Shown here one piece after another: positions 44,455 to 53,137 of a stretch of 64,000 nt of DNA. Every line of letters starts with the position of its first letter. The first letter of the stretch is position 1. Made by a program: the position numbers and the translations under genes. A model generated the notes under the pieces. The model made no database searches, was not told the origin of the DNA, and saw nothing but the letters and a program-made list of their open reading frames with translations. Source of the DNA: Nonomuraea rhodomycinica (GTDB lineage: Bacteria > Actinomycetota > Actinomycetes > Streptosporangiales > Streptosporangiaceae); NCBI RefSeq assembly GCF_013363995.1, contig NZ_JABWGO010000013.1:186001-250000 (forward strand), given 5' to 3'.

Positions 44455-44689
44455 TGCTCATGGCACCCGTTCCCGGAATCCGCACGTCCGTGCGTGGCGG
44501 TGCGTCAGGATGTCATGGCGCTCTCCCCTGGTGAACGAGTGACGGGACGGGAGTCCCCTCTTACCGCCCCGCCAACGGTCAAACCACATGAGACCGGGGC
44601 GAACCGCTCAGAACATCGGCGTGAGGCCGGGGCGGCCGGGGGTACGTGCGGGCCCGCACGACCGCTGACCCGCCGCCCGCGCCGAAGGG

Positions 44690-45310
44690 TCAGAGGCGGT
44701 CGAGGATGCGCCTCATCTGCTCGATCTCGTCCCGCTGCGAGGTCTCGATGCTCTGGGCGAGCCCCTTGGCGTCGGCGCTCTCGCCCTCCCGCCGCTCCCT
44801 CTGGGCCATCGTGACCGCCCCCTCGTGGTGGGCGATCATCAGCCGGAGGAACTCCTTGTCGAAGATCTCGCCACTGACCGCTTCGAGGTCCTGCAGGTCG
44901 TCGGCGGACAGCATGCCGGGCATGCCGTGCCGCATGTGCCCGCGGGTGGACTCCGGCATCCCCCACGCCTGGAGCCAGCCGCGCATGGCGGCGACCTCCG
45001 GCTCCTGAGCGGCCCGGATGCGCTCGGCCAGCTTCTTCACCTCGGGGTCCTCGGCGCGCGTGGCGGCCAGCTCGGCCATCTGGACGGCCTGGAGATGATG
45101 CGGGATCATCATCCGCGCGAACATGACGTCGGAGTCGTTGTGCGCCCGCGAGGGCGGGGCGTCGGTCCGCCGCAGGGCGGGGGCCTCGGAGGCCGCGCCG
45201 CCGGCGGGGGCCTGGCCGCCGGAGCCGCCGGAGCCGTCGCAGGCGGTGAGCAGGCCGAGCGCCGCGGTGGCGGCGATCACGATGCGGGCGGTCGTACGGT
45301 GCGCGAGCAT
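44690..45310 (-). CDS. DUF305 lipoprotein
   Basis: A 206-residue secreted lipoprotein. The lipobox is LLTAC (cleavage before Cys24). The DUF305 domain (about 55-205) has two His-His motifs, MMIPHHLQAVQMAELA and LMIAHHEGAVTMAQ, with Met-rich RGHMRHGMPGM between. The duplicated HH/Met pattern is that of CopM-type periplasmic copper-binding proteins. It lies upstream of the copper operon, on the same strand but separated by the VanW gene; a copper role is inferred. Confidence 0.92.
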   Translation of the reverse strand: MLAHRTTARIVIAATAALGLLTACDGSGGSGGQAPAGGAASEAPALRRTDAPPSRAHNDSDVMFARMMIPHHLQAVQMAELAATRAEDPEVKKLAERIRAAQEPEVAAMRGWLQAWGMPESTRGHMRHGMPGMLSADDLQDLEAVSGEIFDKEFLRLMIAHHEGAVTMAQRERREGESADAKGLAQSIETSQRDEIEQMRRILDRL

Positions 45311-45493
45311 GGCTGATGTGACTCCCCGTTACGGTGCGTGCGTTGACCGTAATCGTGGGCGGGGTGGCCCCGCGCGTGCGGCACCGACACGCGGGCCGCT
45401 GCGACGGGCTCCCGACCCGGCCGCCGGCGGCCCCGCCCGCGTATCTCCCATCGGCGCCGGCACCGTGGCGGCGCCCGGGCAGGAGGCACGCGC

Positions 45494-47161
45494 ATGACCG
45501 CACGGCGCAGGATCGTTCGCCCCCGGGCGGGACGGATCGCGGCTGTCGCCGCCGTCCTGGCCCTGTCCGCGTACGGGGTGCCGGCGATGGTGCTGGCCGG
45601 CGAGGTGCCGCCGCGCACGACGGTCGCGGGGGTGGACATCGGCGGGCTCTCCCCGGCCCGGGCGCGGGCCCGGCTGGAGACGGCGTTCGCCCGGGCGGGC
45701 CGGATGGCGCTCGCCGCGCCGGGCGGGACCGTCACCGTGGCGCCCGCCGACCTGGGCCTCTCGCTCGACGCCGCGGCCACGGTCGCCGCCGCCATGGACG
45801 GCGCGGGCACGCCCGCCGGCGTGGTTCGCGGCCTGGTCGGCGGCCGGGCCCTGACCCCGCGGGTCCGGGTGGACGAGCGGCTGCTGGGCCGGAAGGTCGC
45901 CGCGCTGGCCCGGACCGTGGACCGCGCGCCCCGGGAGGGCGGCGTCCGCTACGTGGGGCTGGCGCCGCGGCCGGTGCTGCCCGGGGCGGGACGCGCTCTC
46001 GACCGGGCCGCCGCGGCGCGGGCCGTCCGCGACGCCTTCCTGGCCCGCCGGGCGAGGGTCACGCTGCCGGTCCGCCCGCTCGCCCCGTCGGTCACGGCGG
46101 AGCGGGCGCGCGCCGCCGTCTCCGCCGCCCGCGCCGCGGTGGCGGCTCCGCTGACGCTGACGGCGGGCGGGCGGCGGGCCGTCCTGTCACGGTCGCGGCT
46201 GGCGGCCCACCTGCGGTTCGTGGCGGACGGGCGGGGCGGGCTGCGGCCGTCGTTCGACGCGCGCGAGGTCGCCGCCGAGCTGCGGGACGAGCTGGTCCCG
46301 GCCGCCGAGCGGCCCGAGGACGCCGGGTTCACGATCGCCAAGGGCCGCCCGGCGGTCGTGCCGGGCCGGGCGGGCAGCGGCCTCGCCCCCGCGGCGGTGA
46401 GCGCCGCCGTGTCGGCCGCGCTCGCGTCGGGGTCCCGCACGGCCGGGGTCGCGCTCGCCCGGGTCGAGCCCGCCCTGACCACCGAGCGGGCCCGCGCGCT
46501 GGGCGTCAGGGAGAAGGTCAGCTCCTTCACCACGCGGCACCCGTGCTGCGCGCCCCGCGTCACGAACATCCACCGCATCGCCGACCTGGTGGACGGCCAC
46601 GTGGTCCGGCCCGGCGCGACGTTCTCGCTGAACGGCCTGGTGGGCAGGCGCGACCGGGAGCGCGGCTTCGTGGAGGCGCCCATGATCCTGGGCGGCCGGT
46701 TCGTCGACGACGTGGGCGGAGGCGTGTCGCAGTTCGCGACCACGATGTTCAACGCGGTGTTCTTCGGCGGGTTCGAGGACGTGCGGCACACGCCGCACCA
46801 GTTCTTCATCTCCCGCTATCCGGCGGGCCGCGAGTCCACGGTGTCGTTCCCGCGGCCGGACTTCCGCTGGCGCAACGACTCGCCGTACGGGGTGCTGATC
46901 AGGACCTCGTACACGAGCACGTCCGTCACGGTCGAGTTCTGGAGCACCAAGCGGTACGACGTCGAGTCCCGCAGCTCCGCCCGCTACGCCGTCAAGGACT
47001 TCCCCACCCTCAGGGACCAGGGGCCGGACTGCCTGCCGATGGGCGGGGCTCAGGGCTTCGCGATCGACGTGTGGCGGATCTTCCGGAAGGACGGCGAGGT
47101 GGTGCGCGAGCAGAGATTCCACACCGTCTACGCCCCCGAGCCCCGCCTCACCTGCTCCTGA
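45494..47161 (+). CDS. VanW-family cell-envelope protein
   Basis: A 555-residue membrane-anchored protein: one N-terminal helix (about 14-35), tandem extracytoplasmic peptidoglycan-binding-like (PG_binding_4/YoaR) domains (about 40-330), and a VanW domain (about 345-475: FTTRHPCCAPRVTNIHRIAD, GATFSLNGLVGRRDRERGFV, VGGGVSQFATTMFNAVFFGG). Despite the name, VanW proteins are widespread and do not by themselves show vancomycin resistance. AGGAGG lies 7 nt before the ATG. It is isolated between the DUF305 gene and the convergent copA. Confidence 0.92.
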   Translation: MTARRRIVRPRAGRIAAVAAVLALSAYGVPAMVLAGEVPPRTTVAGVDIGGLSPARARARLETAFARAGRMALAAPGGTVTVAPADLGLSLDAAATVAAAMDGAGTPAGVVRGLVGGRALTPRVRVDERLLGRKVAALARTVDRAPREGGVRYVGLAPRPVLPGAGRALDRAAAARAVRDAFLARRARVTLPVRPLAPSVTAERARAAVSAARAAVAAPLTLTAGGRRAVLSRSRLAAHLRFVADGRGGLRPSFDAREVAAELRDELVPAAERPEDAGFTIAKGRPAVVPGRAGSGLAPAAVSAAVSAALASGSRTAGVALARVEPALTTERARALGVREKVSSFTTRHPCCAPRVTNIHRIADLVDGHVVRPGATFSLNGLVGRRDRERGFVEAPMILGGRFVDDVGGGVSQFATTMFNAVFFGGFEDVRHTPHQFFISRYPAGRESTVSFPRPDFRWRNDSPYGVLIRTSYTSTSVTVEFWSTKRYDVESRSSARYAVKDFPTLRDQGPDCLPMGGAQGFAIDVWRIFRKDGEVVREQRFHTVYAPEPRLTCS

Positions 47162-47176
47162 GCGGGAGACGAAAGA

Positions 47177-47217
47177 GCCGAGGCGGCCGGGACCCTCTCG
47201 TCACCGGCCGCCTCGGC
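47177..47217. terminator. bidirectional stem-loop between VanW and copA genes
   Basis: GCCGAGGCGGCCGG (47177-47190) and CCGGCCGCCTCGGC (47204-47217) are exact inverse complements with a 13-nt loop. It sits in the 80-bp gap between convergent gene ends and probably terminates both transcripts; there is no U-tract. Confidence 0.7.
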
Positions 47218-47241
47218 CGCTCTCGGGCTGCCGCGCGCGGA

Positions 47242-49518
47242 TCACTTGAATCCGCGCAGCCGCAGGCTGTTGCTGACCACGAAGACGCTGGAGAACGCCA
47301 TCGCGGCACCGGCGATCATGGGGTTGAGCAACCCCATGGCCGCCAGCGGCAGGGCGGCCACGTTGTAGGCGAACGCCCAGAACAGGTTCCCCTTGATCGT
47401 ACGCAACGTCCGGCGCGACAGGCGGATCGCGTCGGCCGCCACGCGGAGGTCGCCCCGCACGAGCGTCAGGTCGGACGCCTCGATGGCCACGTCGGTGCCG
47501 GTGCCCATGGCCAGGCCCAGGTCGGCCTGGGCGAGCGCGGCGGCGTCGTTGACCCCGTCGCCGACCATGGCCACCGACTTGCCCTCGGACTGCAGCCGCT
47601 TGACCACGTCCACCTTGTCCTGGGGCAGCACCTCGGCGATCACCTCGTCGATGCCGACCTCGGCGGCCACGCTCCGGGCGACGGCCTCGTTGTCGCCGGT
47701 GAGCAGCACCGGGGTCAGGCCGAGCCCGCGCAGCCGCCGGATGGCCTCGGCCGAGGTGGGCTTGACCACGTCGGCCACGACCAGCACGGCGCGGGCCTTG
47801 CCGTCCCAGCCGACGGCGACGGCCGTGCGGCCGGCGTTCTGCGCCTCGTCCAGCGCCCGCTGCAGGTCGGCGGGCAGGTGCTGCGACCACTCGGCCAGCA
47901 GCCGGGGCCGGCCGACGAGCACCGCGTGCCCGTCCACGACGCCCTGCACGCCGAGCCCCTCGACGTTGGCGAAGTCCTCGGGCGTGGGCAGCTCACCGGC
48001 CCGCTCGGCCGCGCCGCGGGCGACGGCCCGGGCGATGGGGTGCTCGGAGGCGTTCTCCAGCGCACCGGCCAGGCGCAGCACCTCGACGGGGTCCTCGCCG
48101 TCGGCCACGTGCGTCTCGACCAGCGTCATGCGGCCCTCGGTGACGGTGCCGGTCTTGTCCAGCACGACGGTGTCCACCCGGCGGGTCGACTCCAGCACCT
48201 CCGGCCCCTTGATGAGGATGCCGAGCTGGGCGCCGCGGCCCGTGCCGACCAGCAGCGCGGTGGGCGTGGCCAGGCCGAGCGCGCACGGGCAGGCGATGAT
48301 GAGCACGGCCACCGCGGCGGTGAAGGCCGCCGCCGGGCCGGCGCCCGCGCCGAGCCAGAAGCCGAGCGTGCCCAGCGACAGCGCGATCACGATGGGCACG
48401 AACACGCCCGAGATCCGGTCGGCCAGCCGCTGGACCTGCGCCTTGCCGGTCTGCGCCTCCTCCACGAGCTTGGCCATCTGGGCGAGCTGCGTGTCGGAGC
48501 CGACGCGGGTGGCGCGCACGACCAGCCGGCCGCCCGCGTTGACGGTGGCGCCGGTGACCGCGTCGCCGGGCCGCACCTCGACGGGCACGGACTCGCCGGT
48601 CAGCATCGACGCGTCGACCGCGGACGTGCCCTCCTCGACCACGCCGTCCGTGGCGATCTTCTCGCCCGGCCGGACGACGAACCGGTCGCCGACGGCGAGG
48701 CGGGAGATCGGCACGCGGACCTCGGCGCCGTCGCGCAGGACGGCGACGTCCTTGGCGCCCAGCTCCATCAGCGCCCGCAGGGCCGCGCCCGCCCGCCGCT
48801 TGGAGCGGGCCTCGAAGTAGCGTCCGGCCAGGATGAACGCGGTCACCCCGGCGGCGGCCTCCAGGTAGATGTTGCCCGAGCCGTCGGTGCGGGCGATCGT
48901 CAGCTCGAACGGGTGGGTCATGCCGGGCATGCCGGCCGTCCCGAGGAACAGCGCCCACAGCGACCAGCCGAGCGCGGCGATCGTGCCGAGCGAGACCAGC
49001 GTGTCCATGGTCGCCGCGCCGTGGCGCAGGTTGGTCCAGGCGGCCTTGTGGAAGGGCCATCCGGCGTAGACCACGACCGGCGCGGCCAGCGTGAGCGACA
49101 GCCACTGCCAGTAGGTGAACTGCAGCGCCGGCACCATCGCCATCGCGATCACCGGGACGCTCAGCACCACGGCCGTGATGAGCCGGGAGCGCAGCGGCCC
49201 CAGCTCGTCCGGGCCCTCGCCGCGCTCGCCCCGCTCGGCCCCGGGCTCGTCCTCGGGGGCGGGCGGCTCGGGCAGGGCGGCGCTGTAGCCGGCCTTCTCG
49301 ACCTCGCTGACCAGCACCTGCGGGTCGAGCCCCTCGGGGAAGGTGACCTTGGCCTTCTCCGTGGCGTAGTTGACGGTGGCCGTGACGCCGTCGAGCTTGT
49401 TCAGCTTGCGCTCGATGCGGTTGGCGCAGGACGCGCAGGTCATGCCGCCGATCGCCAGCTCGACCGCGCCGTGCGGCCTCTCCCCGGTGACGGGGGTCTC
49501 CGTGATGGGGGACATCAC
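47242..49518 (-). CDS. copA: copper-exporting P1B-type ATPase CopA
   Basis: A 758-residue Cu(I) exporter. N-terminal HMA domain with GMTCASC (Cys28, Cys31), eight transmembrane helices, CPC (410-412) in the ion-binding helix, phosphorylated Asp454 (DKTGT), the TGES actuator loop (307-310), GDGVNDAAAL, and C-terminal helices with YNVAALPLAAMGLLNP and AMAFSSVFVVSNSLRL, where Tyr/Asn and Met/Ser are the Cu(I)-ATPase signature residues. It is the last gene of the csoR-copZ-secreted protein-copA operon and is regulated by CsoR through the box at 51160. Confidence 0.96.
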   Translation of the reverse strand: MMSPITETPVTGERPHGAVELAIGGMTCASCANRIERKLNKLDGVTATVNYATEKAKVTFPEGLDPQVLVSEVEKAGYSAALPEPPAPEDEPGAERGERGEGPDELGPLRSRLITAVVLSVPVIAMAMVPALQFTYWQWLSLTLAAPVVVYAGWPFHKAAWTNLRHGAATMDTLVSLGTIAALGWSLWALFLGTAGMPGMTHPFELTIARTDGSGNIYLEAAAGVTAFILAGRYFEARSKRRAGAALRALMELGAKDVAVLRDGAEVRVPISRLAVGDRFVVRPGEKIATDGVVEEGTSAVDASMLTGESVPVEVRPGDAVTGATVNAGGRLVVRATRVGSDTQLAQMAKLVEEAQTGKAQVQRLADRISGVFVPIVIALSLGTLGFWLGAGAGPAAAFTAAVAVLIIACPCALGLATPTALLVGTGRGAQLGILIKGPEVLESTRRVDTVVLDKTGTVTEGRMTLVETHVADGEDPVEVLRLAGALENASEHPIARAVARGAAERAGELPTPEDFANVEGLGVQGVVDGHAVLVGRPRLLAEWSQHLPADLQRALDEAQNAGRTAVAVGWDGKARAVLVVADVVKPTSAEAIRRLRGLGLTPVLLTGDNEAVARSVAAEVGIDEVIAEVLPQDKVDVVKRLQSEGKSVAMVGDGVNDAAALAQADLGLAMGTGTDVAIEASDLTLVRGDLRVAADAIRLSRRTLRTIKGNLFWAFAYNVAALPLAAMGLLNPMIAGAAMAFSSVFVVSNSLRLRGFK

Positions 49519-49542
49519 CTCTCCTTTCGTCGCGTCCCGCGA

Positions 49543-50577
49543 TCAGTGGCCGTGCGGGCCCTGATCGTCGTGGTCGGCCGGTCCGGCGCTCGGCGTGCCG
49601 GCGGGCGTGCCGCTCGGCTCCGGCGTCGCGCCGGGCGAGCCGGCGTGGACGGTGAAGGCGGCGGTGCGGACCTTCCCCTCGTGCTGGAAGTCCAGGAAGA
49701 GGCGGTAGTCGCCGCCGCTCGGCGCCTGCGCGTAGAAGACGATCTCGGGACCGGCCTTCGTGACGCCGTCGCCGGGCTCGCCGTCCGGGTGGACGTGCAG
49801 GTACGCCAGGTCGCCGCCGCGCAGGGCGACGAGGTGCCCGTACGCCCCAAGATACGGCTGCAGGTCGGTGACCGGCTCACCGCCCTTGCTGACCTTGAGC
49901 GCCAGGCGGCTCGACCGGCCGGGGGCGAGGTCGCCGATCAGCTCGACCGTGTAGCCGTCCACCGTGGCCGTGCGGGCTGCCGCGGGCAGCGGGCGGGGCG
50001 TGTAGCCGCCGGCGACGAACACGTCGGTCCCGAGCGTCAGCGCGGGCCCGCCGGTCGGCGCGAAGTCGGCGAAGGCGCGGTAGGGGCCCGCCTCGGGCAG
50101 GGTCAGCTTGACGGTCCAGACGCCGTCGGCGGACATCTCCGGGTGGACGTGCTGGAACGTCGTCAGGTCGCGCGAGGTGACGATCAGGTGGAGCCGCTTG
50201 TCGTGGCGGGTCTCGAAGTCCGTGACGTTGCCCCCGCCGGGGCCGGTCACGGCGAAGCGGAAGTCGGCGGGCTCACCGGGCTTGATCTCATCGGTGAGCG
50301 GGACGAGGGTGTAGCCGTTCTCTGACACTTGAAGCCCCCCGGGGGTATCTTCGGAGCCTGCCTGAGCCGCGTCGCCGTGGCCCTGGGCGTTCTGCTGACC
50401 ATGGGCGGCCTGCTCGCCGTGGGCGGCGGGGCCGCCGGTGGCCGCGTGGGCGGCGGGGGCCTTCGCCCCCGCCGCCACCGCGCCGGCGTCGCCCAGCGCG
50501 TTGCCGGCGCCGAGCGCGCCGCCGAACACCACGGCCAGTCCCAGGGCGTAAAGCCCGAGCCTGCCTGCCGTGTTCAC
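49543..50577 (-). CDS. secreted His-rich copper-operon protein
   Basis: A 344-residue exported protein. A signal or anchor helix (about 6-28) leads to a His/Gly/Ala/Gln-rich linker (about 42-75: AAHGEQAAHGQQNAQGHGDA), then two beta-sandwich modules with paired HVHP motifs (QHVHPEMSADG; YLHVHPDGEPGDG), and a His/Asp-rich C-terminal tail (DHDDQGPHGH). The family is known in actinomycete copper operons, but the function is undescribed to me; extracellular copper binding or delivery is likely. GTG start overlaps the copZ stop (GTGA). Confidence 0.85.
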   Translation of the reverse strand: MNTAGRLGLYALGLAVVFGGALGAGNALGDAGAVAAGAKAPAAHAATGGPAAHGEQAAHGQQNAQGHGDAAQAGSEDTPGGLQVSENGYTLVPLTDEIKPGEPADFRFAVTGPGGGNVTDFETRHDKRLHLIVTSRDLTTFQHVHPEMSADGVWTVKLTLPEAGPYRAFADFAPTGGPALTLGTDVFVAGGYTPRPLPAAARTATVDGYTVELIGDLAPGRSSRLALKVSKGGEPVTDLQPYLGAYGHLVALRGGDLAYLHVHPDGEPGDGVTKAGPEIVFYAQAPSGGDYRLFLDFQHEGKVRTAAFTVHAGSPGATPEPSGTPAGTPSAGPADHDDQGPHGH

Positions 50578-50789
50578 GACGCGCCCTCCACGCTGTAACC
50601 GGCCTCCTCGACGGCGGCCACGATCGCGGCCTGCTCGACCGGCTGCTCACTGGCGACGGTCAGCAGGCCGCTCTGCAGGTCGACCTCGACGCCGGTGACG
50701 CCCGGCACCTCACCGACCTCCTCCTTGACGGAGCTGACGCAGTGGCCGCAGGTCATGCCCTTGACGGTGTAGGTGGCGGTGGTGGCCAT
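50574..50789 (-). CDS. copZ: copper chaperone CopZ
   Basis: A 71-residue HMA-domain protein with the Cu(I)-binding motif GMTCGHC and the ferredoxin-like beta-alpha-beta-beta-alpha-beta pattern (YTVKGMTCGHCVSSVKEEVG, VDLQSGLLTVASEQP, AAVEEAGYSVEGAS). It should carry Cu(I) to CopA and load CsoR. GAGGAG precedes the ATG at 50789 by 8 nt. Confidence 0.95.
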   Translation of the reverse strand: MATTATYTVKGMTCGHCVSSVKEEVGEVPGVTGVEVDLQSGLLTVASEQPVEQAAIVAAVEEAGYSVEGAS

Positions 50790-50834
50790 ACCGATCACTC
50801 CTCGCAACAGCGGTAACGGAACTCAACGACGGGG

Positions 50835-51116
50835 TCAGGAGCGCACGAGGCGCGCAATGGCGTCGGAGGCCTCCTTGACCTTGGCCTGCGCCTCGGGCCC
50901 GCCCTCGCGGGCGGCCTCGGCGACGCAGTGGGCCAGGTGCTCCTCCAACAGGGACAGGGCGAACGACTGCAGGGCGCTGGTGGCCGCCGACACCTGGGTC
51001 AGGACGTCGATGCAGTACTTGTCGTCCTCGACCATGCGCTGAAGCCCGCGGACCTGACCCTCGATCCGGCGCAGCCGCCGGCTGTGGTCGTCCTTGCGTG
51101 CGGAGTATCCCGCCAT
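50835..51116 (-). CDS. csoR: copper-sensing repressor CsoR
   Basis: A 93-residue CsoR/DUF156 repressor. The Cu(I) ligands Cys35 (DKYCIDV), His60 and Cys64 (EEHLAHC) match the C-H-C set of mycobacterial CsoR (36/61/65). Arg-rich N-terminal helices (HSRRLRRIEGQVRGLQRMVE) bind DNA. Copper releases it from operators, derepressing this operon. It is the first gene. The ATG at 51116 has GGGGG about 7 nt upstream; an in-frame start at 51149 is less likely. Confidence 0.96.
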   Translation of the reverse strand: MAGYSARKDDHSRRLRRIEGQVRGLQRMVEDDKYCIDVLTQVSAATSALQSFALSLLEEHLAHCVAEAAREGGPEAQAKVKEASDAIARLVRS

Positions 51117-51159
51117 CGCCGATCCCCCTCTCCCTTGCCGTGTACCCACTCTAACACGG

Positions 51160-51174
51160 TACCCCCCTATGGTA
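51160..51174. promoter_or_regulatory. CsoR operator-like box
   Basis: TACCCCCCTATGGTA, with TACC/GGTA ends around a C-run, lies 43 bp upstream of csoR and matches the C-run palindromes of CsoR sites. It is positioned to block the promoter of the copper operon. A similar C/G-run (ACCCCCGGGGGG-like, 50335-50347) lies inside the secreted-protein gene. Confidence 0.6.
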
Positions 51175-51275
51175 TTTCCGACCTACCCGATTTTTTCGGA
51201 CAGCGGCCCGGGGCCGGGGCGAGACCGCGGGCCGGAACGGAGTAGCGTCGCTGTCAGAGGCACTGGAGGAGGGAC

Positions 51276-51812
51276 ATGTCCGACGCCCGCCGCACGTCCG
51301 GGGCGCGCAGCCCGGCCGGCTCCGGCGCCGCTCCGCGCCCGGCCGGCTCCGCCGCCGCTCCGCGCCCGGCGCGGCAGCCCGAGCCGTGGGTGCGGCGCGT
51401 CCCCTGGGCCACGCTGGGCGCGATCTCCCTCGGCGGGGCGTTCGGCGCGCTGGCCCGCTTCGGCATCACGCGCGCCATGCCCCACCCGCCCGGCGGGTTC
51501 GCGTGGGCCACGTGGCTGATCAACGTGACGGGGTGCCTGCTGATCGGCCTGCTCATGGTCGCCATCACCGAGGCGTGGCGGGTCCACCGGCTGGTGCGGC
51601 CCTTCCTGGGCATCGGCGTGCTCGGCGGCTACACCACGTTCTCGACGTACGTGGTGGACACGCAGAAGGCGCTGGAGGCGGGCGCGGCCCGCACGGCGCT
51701 GGCCTACCTGGGCGGCACCCTGGTCGCCGCGCTGCTCGCGACCTACGCCGGGGAGCGCCTGGGCCGCCTGGTGTTCGTCACCTGGCGCTCGCGAAGGGAG
51801 GAACGACGATGA
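51276..51812 (+). CDS. crcB: fluoride channel CrcB/Fluc, long form
   Basis: A 178-residue Fluc subunit with a 38-residue polar Pro/Ala/Arg-rich N-terminal extension and four transmembrane helices. It has the conserved GGAFGALARFGITR, INVTGCLLIGLLM (Asn pore residue) and GGYTTFSTYVVD (the STF phenylalanine-box and Na site). Fluc channels export F- to resist toxicity. The first of two crcB genes around DUF190, its stop overlaps the next ATG (ATGA). GGAGGAGGG precedes the start. Confidence 0.94.
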   Translation: MSDARRTSGARSPAGSGAAPRPAGSAAAPRPARQPEPWVRRVPWATLGAISLGGAFGALARFGITRAMPHPPGGFAWATWLINVTGCLLIGLLMVAITEAWRVHRLVRPFLGIGVLGGYTTFSTYVVDTQKALEAGAARTALAYLGGTLVAALLATYAGERLGRLVFVTWRSRREERR

Positions 51813-52195
51813 GACTCCAGGGCCCGGCGTTGCGCCTGACCGTCTACGTCGAGGAGGACGCCTCCTGGCACCACAAGCCCCTCTACCACGAGATCGTGCA
51901 CCGCGCCCGGCAGGCGGGGCTGGCGGGCGCCAGTGTGTTTCGCGGCATCGAGGGCTACGGCGCCTCCAGCGAGCTCCACACCGCCCGGATCCTGTCGCTG
52001 TCGGACGACCTGCCGCTGGCGATCGTGATCGTGGACGATCCGGACCGGATCCGCGCCTTCCTGTCGCAGCTCGACGAGCTGGTCACCGAGGGACTGGTGA
52101 TGATCGACGAGGTGGAGGTGATCCGCTACGTGGGCCGCTCCGCCGCAGACCCCGGCGACGCCATGGCGGTGGACACGGGCGGGCGTGACTCGTGA
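51809..52195 (+). CDS. DUF190 protein
   Basis: A 128-residue DUF190 protein, a ferredoxin-like/GlnB-like trimeric fold. It has LRLTVYVEEDASWHHKPLYH, HRARQAGLAGASVFRGIEGY and LPLAIVIVDDPDRIRAFLSQ. DUF190 genes are regularly found beside crcB, and the sequence suggests a nucleotide- or anion-sensing PII-like regulator of the channel. Coupled by overlap at both ends. Confidence 0.93.
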   Translation: MRLQGPALRLTVYVEEDASWHHKPLYHEIVHRARQAGLAGASVFRGIEGYGASSELHTARILSLSDDLPLAIVIVDDPDRIRAFLSQLDELVTEGLVMIDEVEVIRYVGRSAADPGDAMAVDTGGRDS

Positions 52196-52554
52196 CCGTG
52201 CTGCTCGTCGCGCTCGGGGCCGCCGTCGGGGCTCCGCTGCGCTTCCTGGTCGACCGGGCCGTGCAGTCGCGGCACGACACCGTCTTTCCCTGGGGCACCC
52301 TGACGGTCAACGCGATCGGCTCGACGATCCTGGGCTTCCTCGCCGCCGCGCCGGTGTCCGGGCCGGTCATGACGCTGCTGGGCACCGGCTTCTGCGGGGC
52401 GCTGACCACGTACTCGACGTTCGGCTACGAGACCGTGCGGCTGGCCCGCGACGGCGCCACGGCGTACGCGCTGCTCAACGCGCTGGGCAGCGTGGCGGCG
52501 GGGCTGGGCGCGGCGTGGTGCGGCATGGCCGTCGCGCTGGCCCTGGCCCCGTGA
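52192..52554 (+). CDS. crcB: fluoride channel CrcB/Fluc, short form
   Basis: A 120-residue four-helix Fluc subunit of normal length. It has LGAAVGAPLRFLVDRAV, LTVNAIGSTILGFL (pore Asn) and CGALTTYSTFGYETVRLA (STF motif). With the upstream crcB it probably forms a heterodimer, as in organisms with two crcB genes. GTG start overlaps the DUF190 stop. Confidence 0.94.
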   Translation: MTVLLVALGAAVGAPLRFLVDRAVQSRHDTVFPWGTLTVNAIGSTILGFLAAAPVSGPVMTLLGTGFCGALTTYSTFGYETVRLARDGATAYALLNALGSVAAGLGAAWCGMAVALALAP

Positions 52555-52575
52555 CCGCCGGCCGTTCCGGCCTCG

Positions 52576-53001
52576 TCACAGGAAGGCGTAGCACTCCACC
52601 TCCGAGCGCCGGTAGGAGATCCCCTTCGCGACGGAGTCCCGGACGCAGGCGCGTTCGGAGGGGCTCAGCATGAGCTTCCCGCACACCGTCACCCCCGAGT
52701 AGGTGCGGCAGTCGAGCGACGGGTTCACCGCGCCGATGCGGTAGGTCCGCCTGACGTCGGCGCGGCACCGCGTGCGCGCCGCCGCCGTGTTCGCGTACGA
52801 GCACTGGCGGAGCAGGATCTGGTACTGGCGCCTGCTGACGTCCTGGCCGTCGCCGTCGGCACCCGCCGCGGCCGGGCCACGCTCGCCGCCATGGGCGCTC
52901 GCCGAGCCCAGATCGCGCAGGTCGCCGTCGGCCCGCGCCGAGGAGACGCACAGGCCCAGCATGACCACCACCCCGAGACCAGCGGCAACGATCTTGTTCA
53001 T
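52576..53001 (-). CDS. small secreted Cys-rich protein
   Basis: A 141-residue exported protein: signal peptide MNKIVAAGLGVVVMLGLCVS ending SARA, then a mature part of about 118 residues with six cysteines (RQCSYA, TRCRAD, LDCRTY, TVCGKL, RACVRD, VECYAF) spaced for three disulfides. Family unknown. GGGGGGAG precedes the ATG. It is convergent with crcB. Confidence 0.75.
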   Translation of the reverse strand: MNKIVAAGLGVVVMLGLCVSSARADGDLRDLGSASAHGGERGPAAAGADGDGQDVSRRQYQILLRQCSYANTAAARTRCRADVRRTYRIGAVNPSLDCRTYSGVTVCGKLMLSPSERACVRDSVAKGISYRRSEVECYAFL

Positions 53002-53137
53002 GGCTCCCCCCACAAAGCGGAATACCGCCCGCAATACTCCCCAAAACCCCACAATTCGCCTTCCCCGAGGGGAGTCGGCGTGTCGCGCCGCGAGCCCGCC
53101 GGCGGGCCGGGGGCTGTGGGGGCGAAAGGTGCCGATG

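Noticed and set aside
40793..44542. Long open frame (1249 codons) on the forward strand
   Set aside because: It is antisense to the universal stress protein, YbdK-type ligase and decarboxylase genes, and has no domain-like sequence.
45494..47161. Vancomycin resistance gene
   Set aside because: Only VanW similarity is present. No vanH/A/X or VanS/R genes are near, and VanW-domain proteins are common in actinomycetes without resistance.
45334..50325. Very long open frame (1663 codons) on the forward strand
   Set aside because: It runs across the VanW gene in another frame and is antisense to the whole copper operon. Its composition is Gly/Arg/Ala/Pro-rich, as expected of a GC-rich shadow frame.
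50335..50347. Second CsoR operator inside the secreted-protein gene
   Set aside because: The C/G run is explained by Pro-Gly-Gly codons in the protein and lies well inside the coding region. Kept only as a remark.
51117..51275. Fluoride riboswitch ahead of crcB
   Set aside because: I could not find the conserved fluoride-aptamer sequence or pseudoknot pairing by eye.
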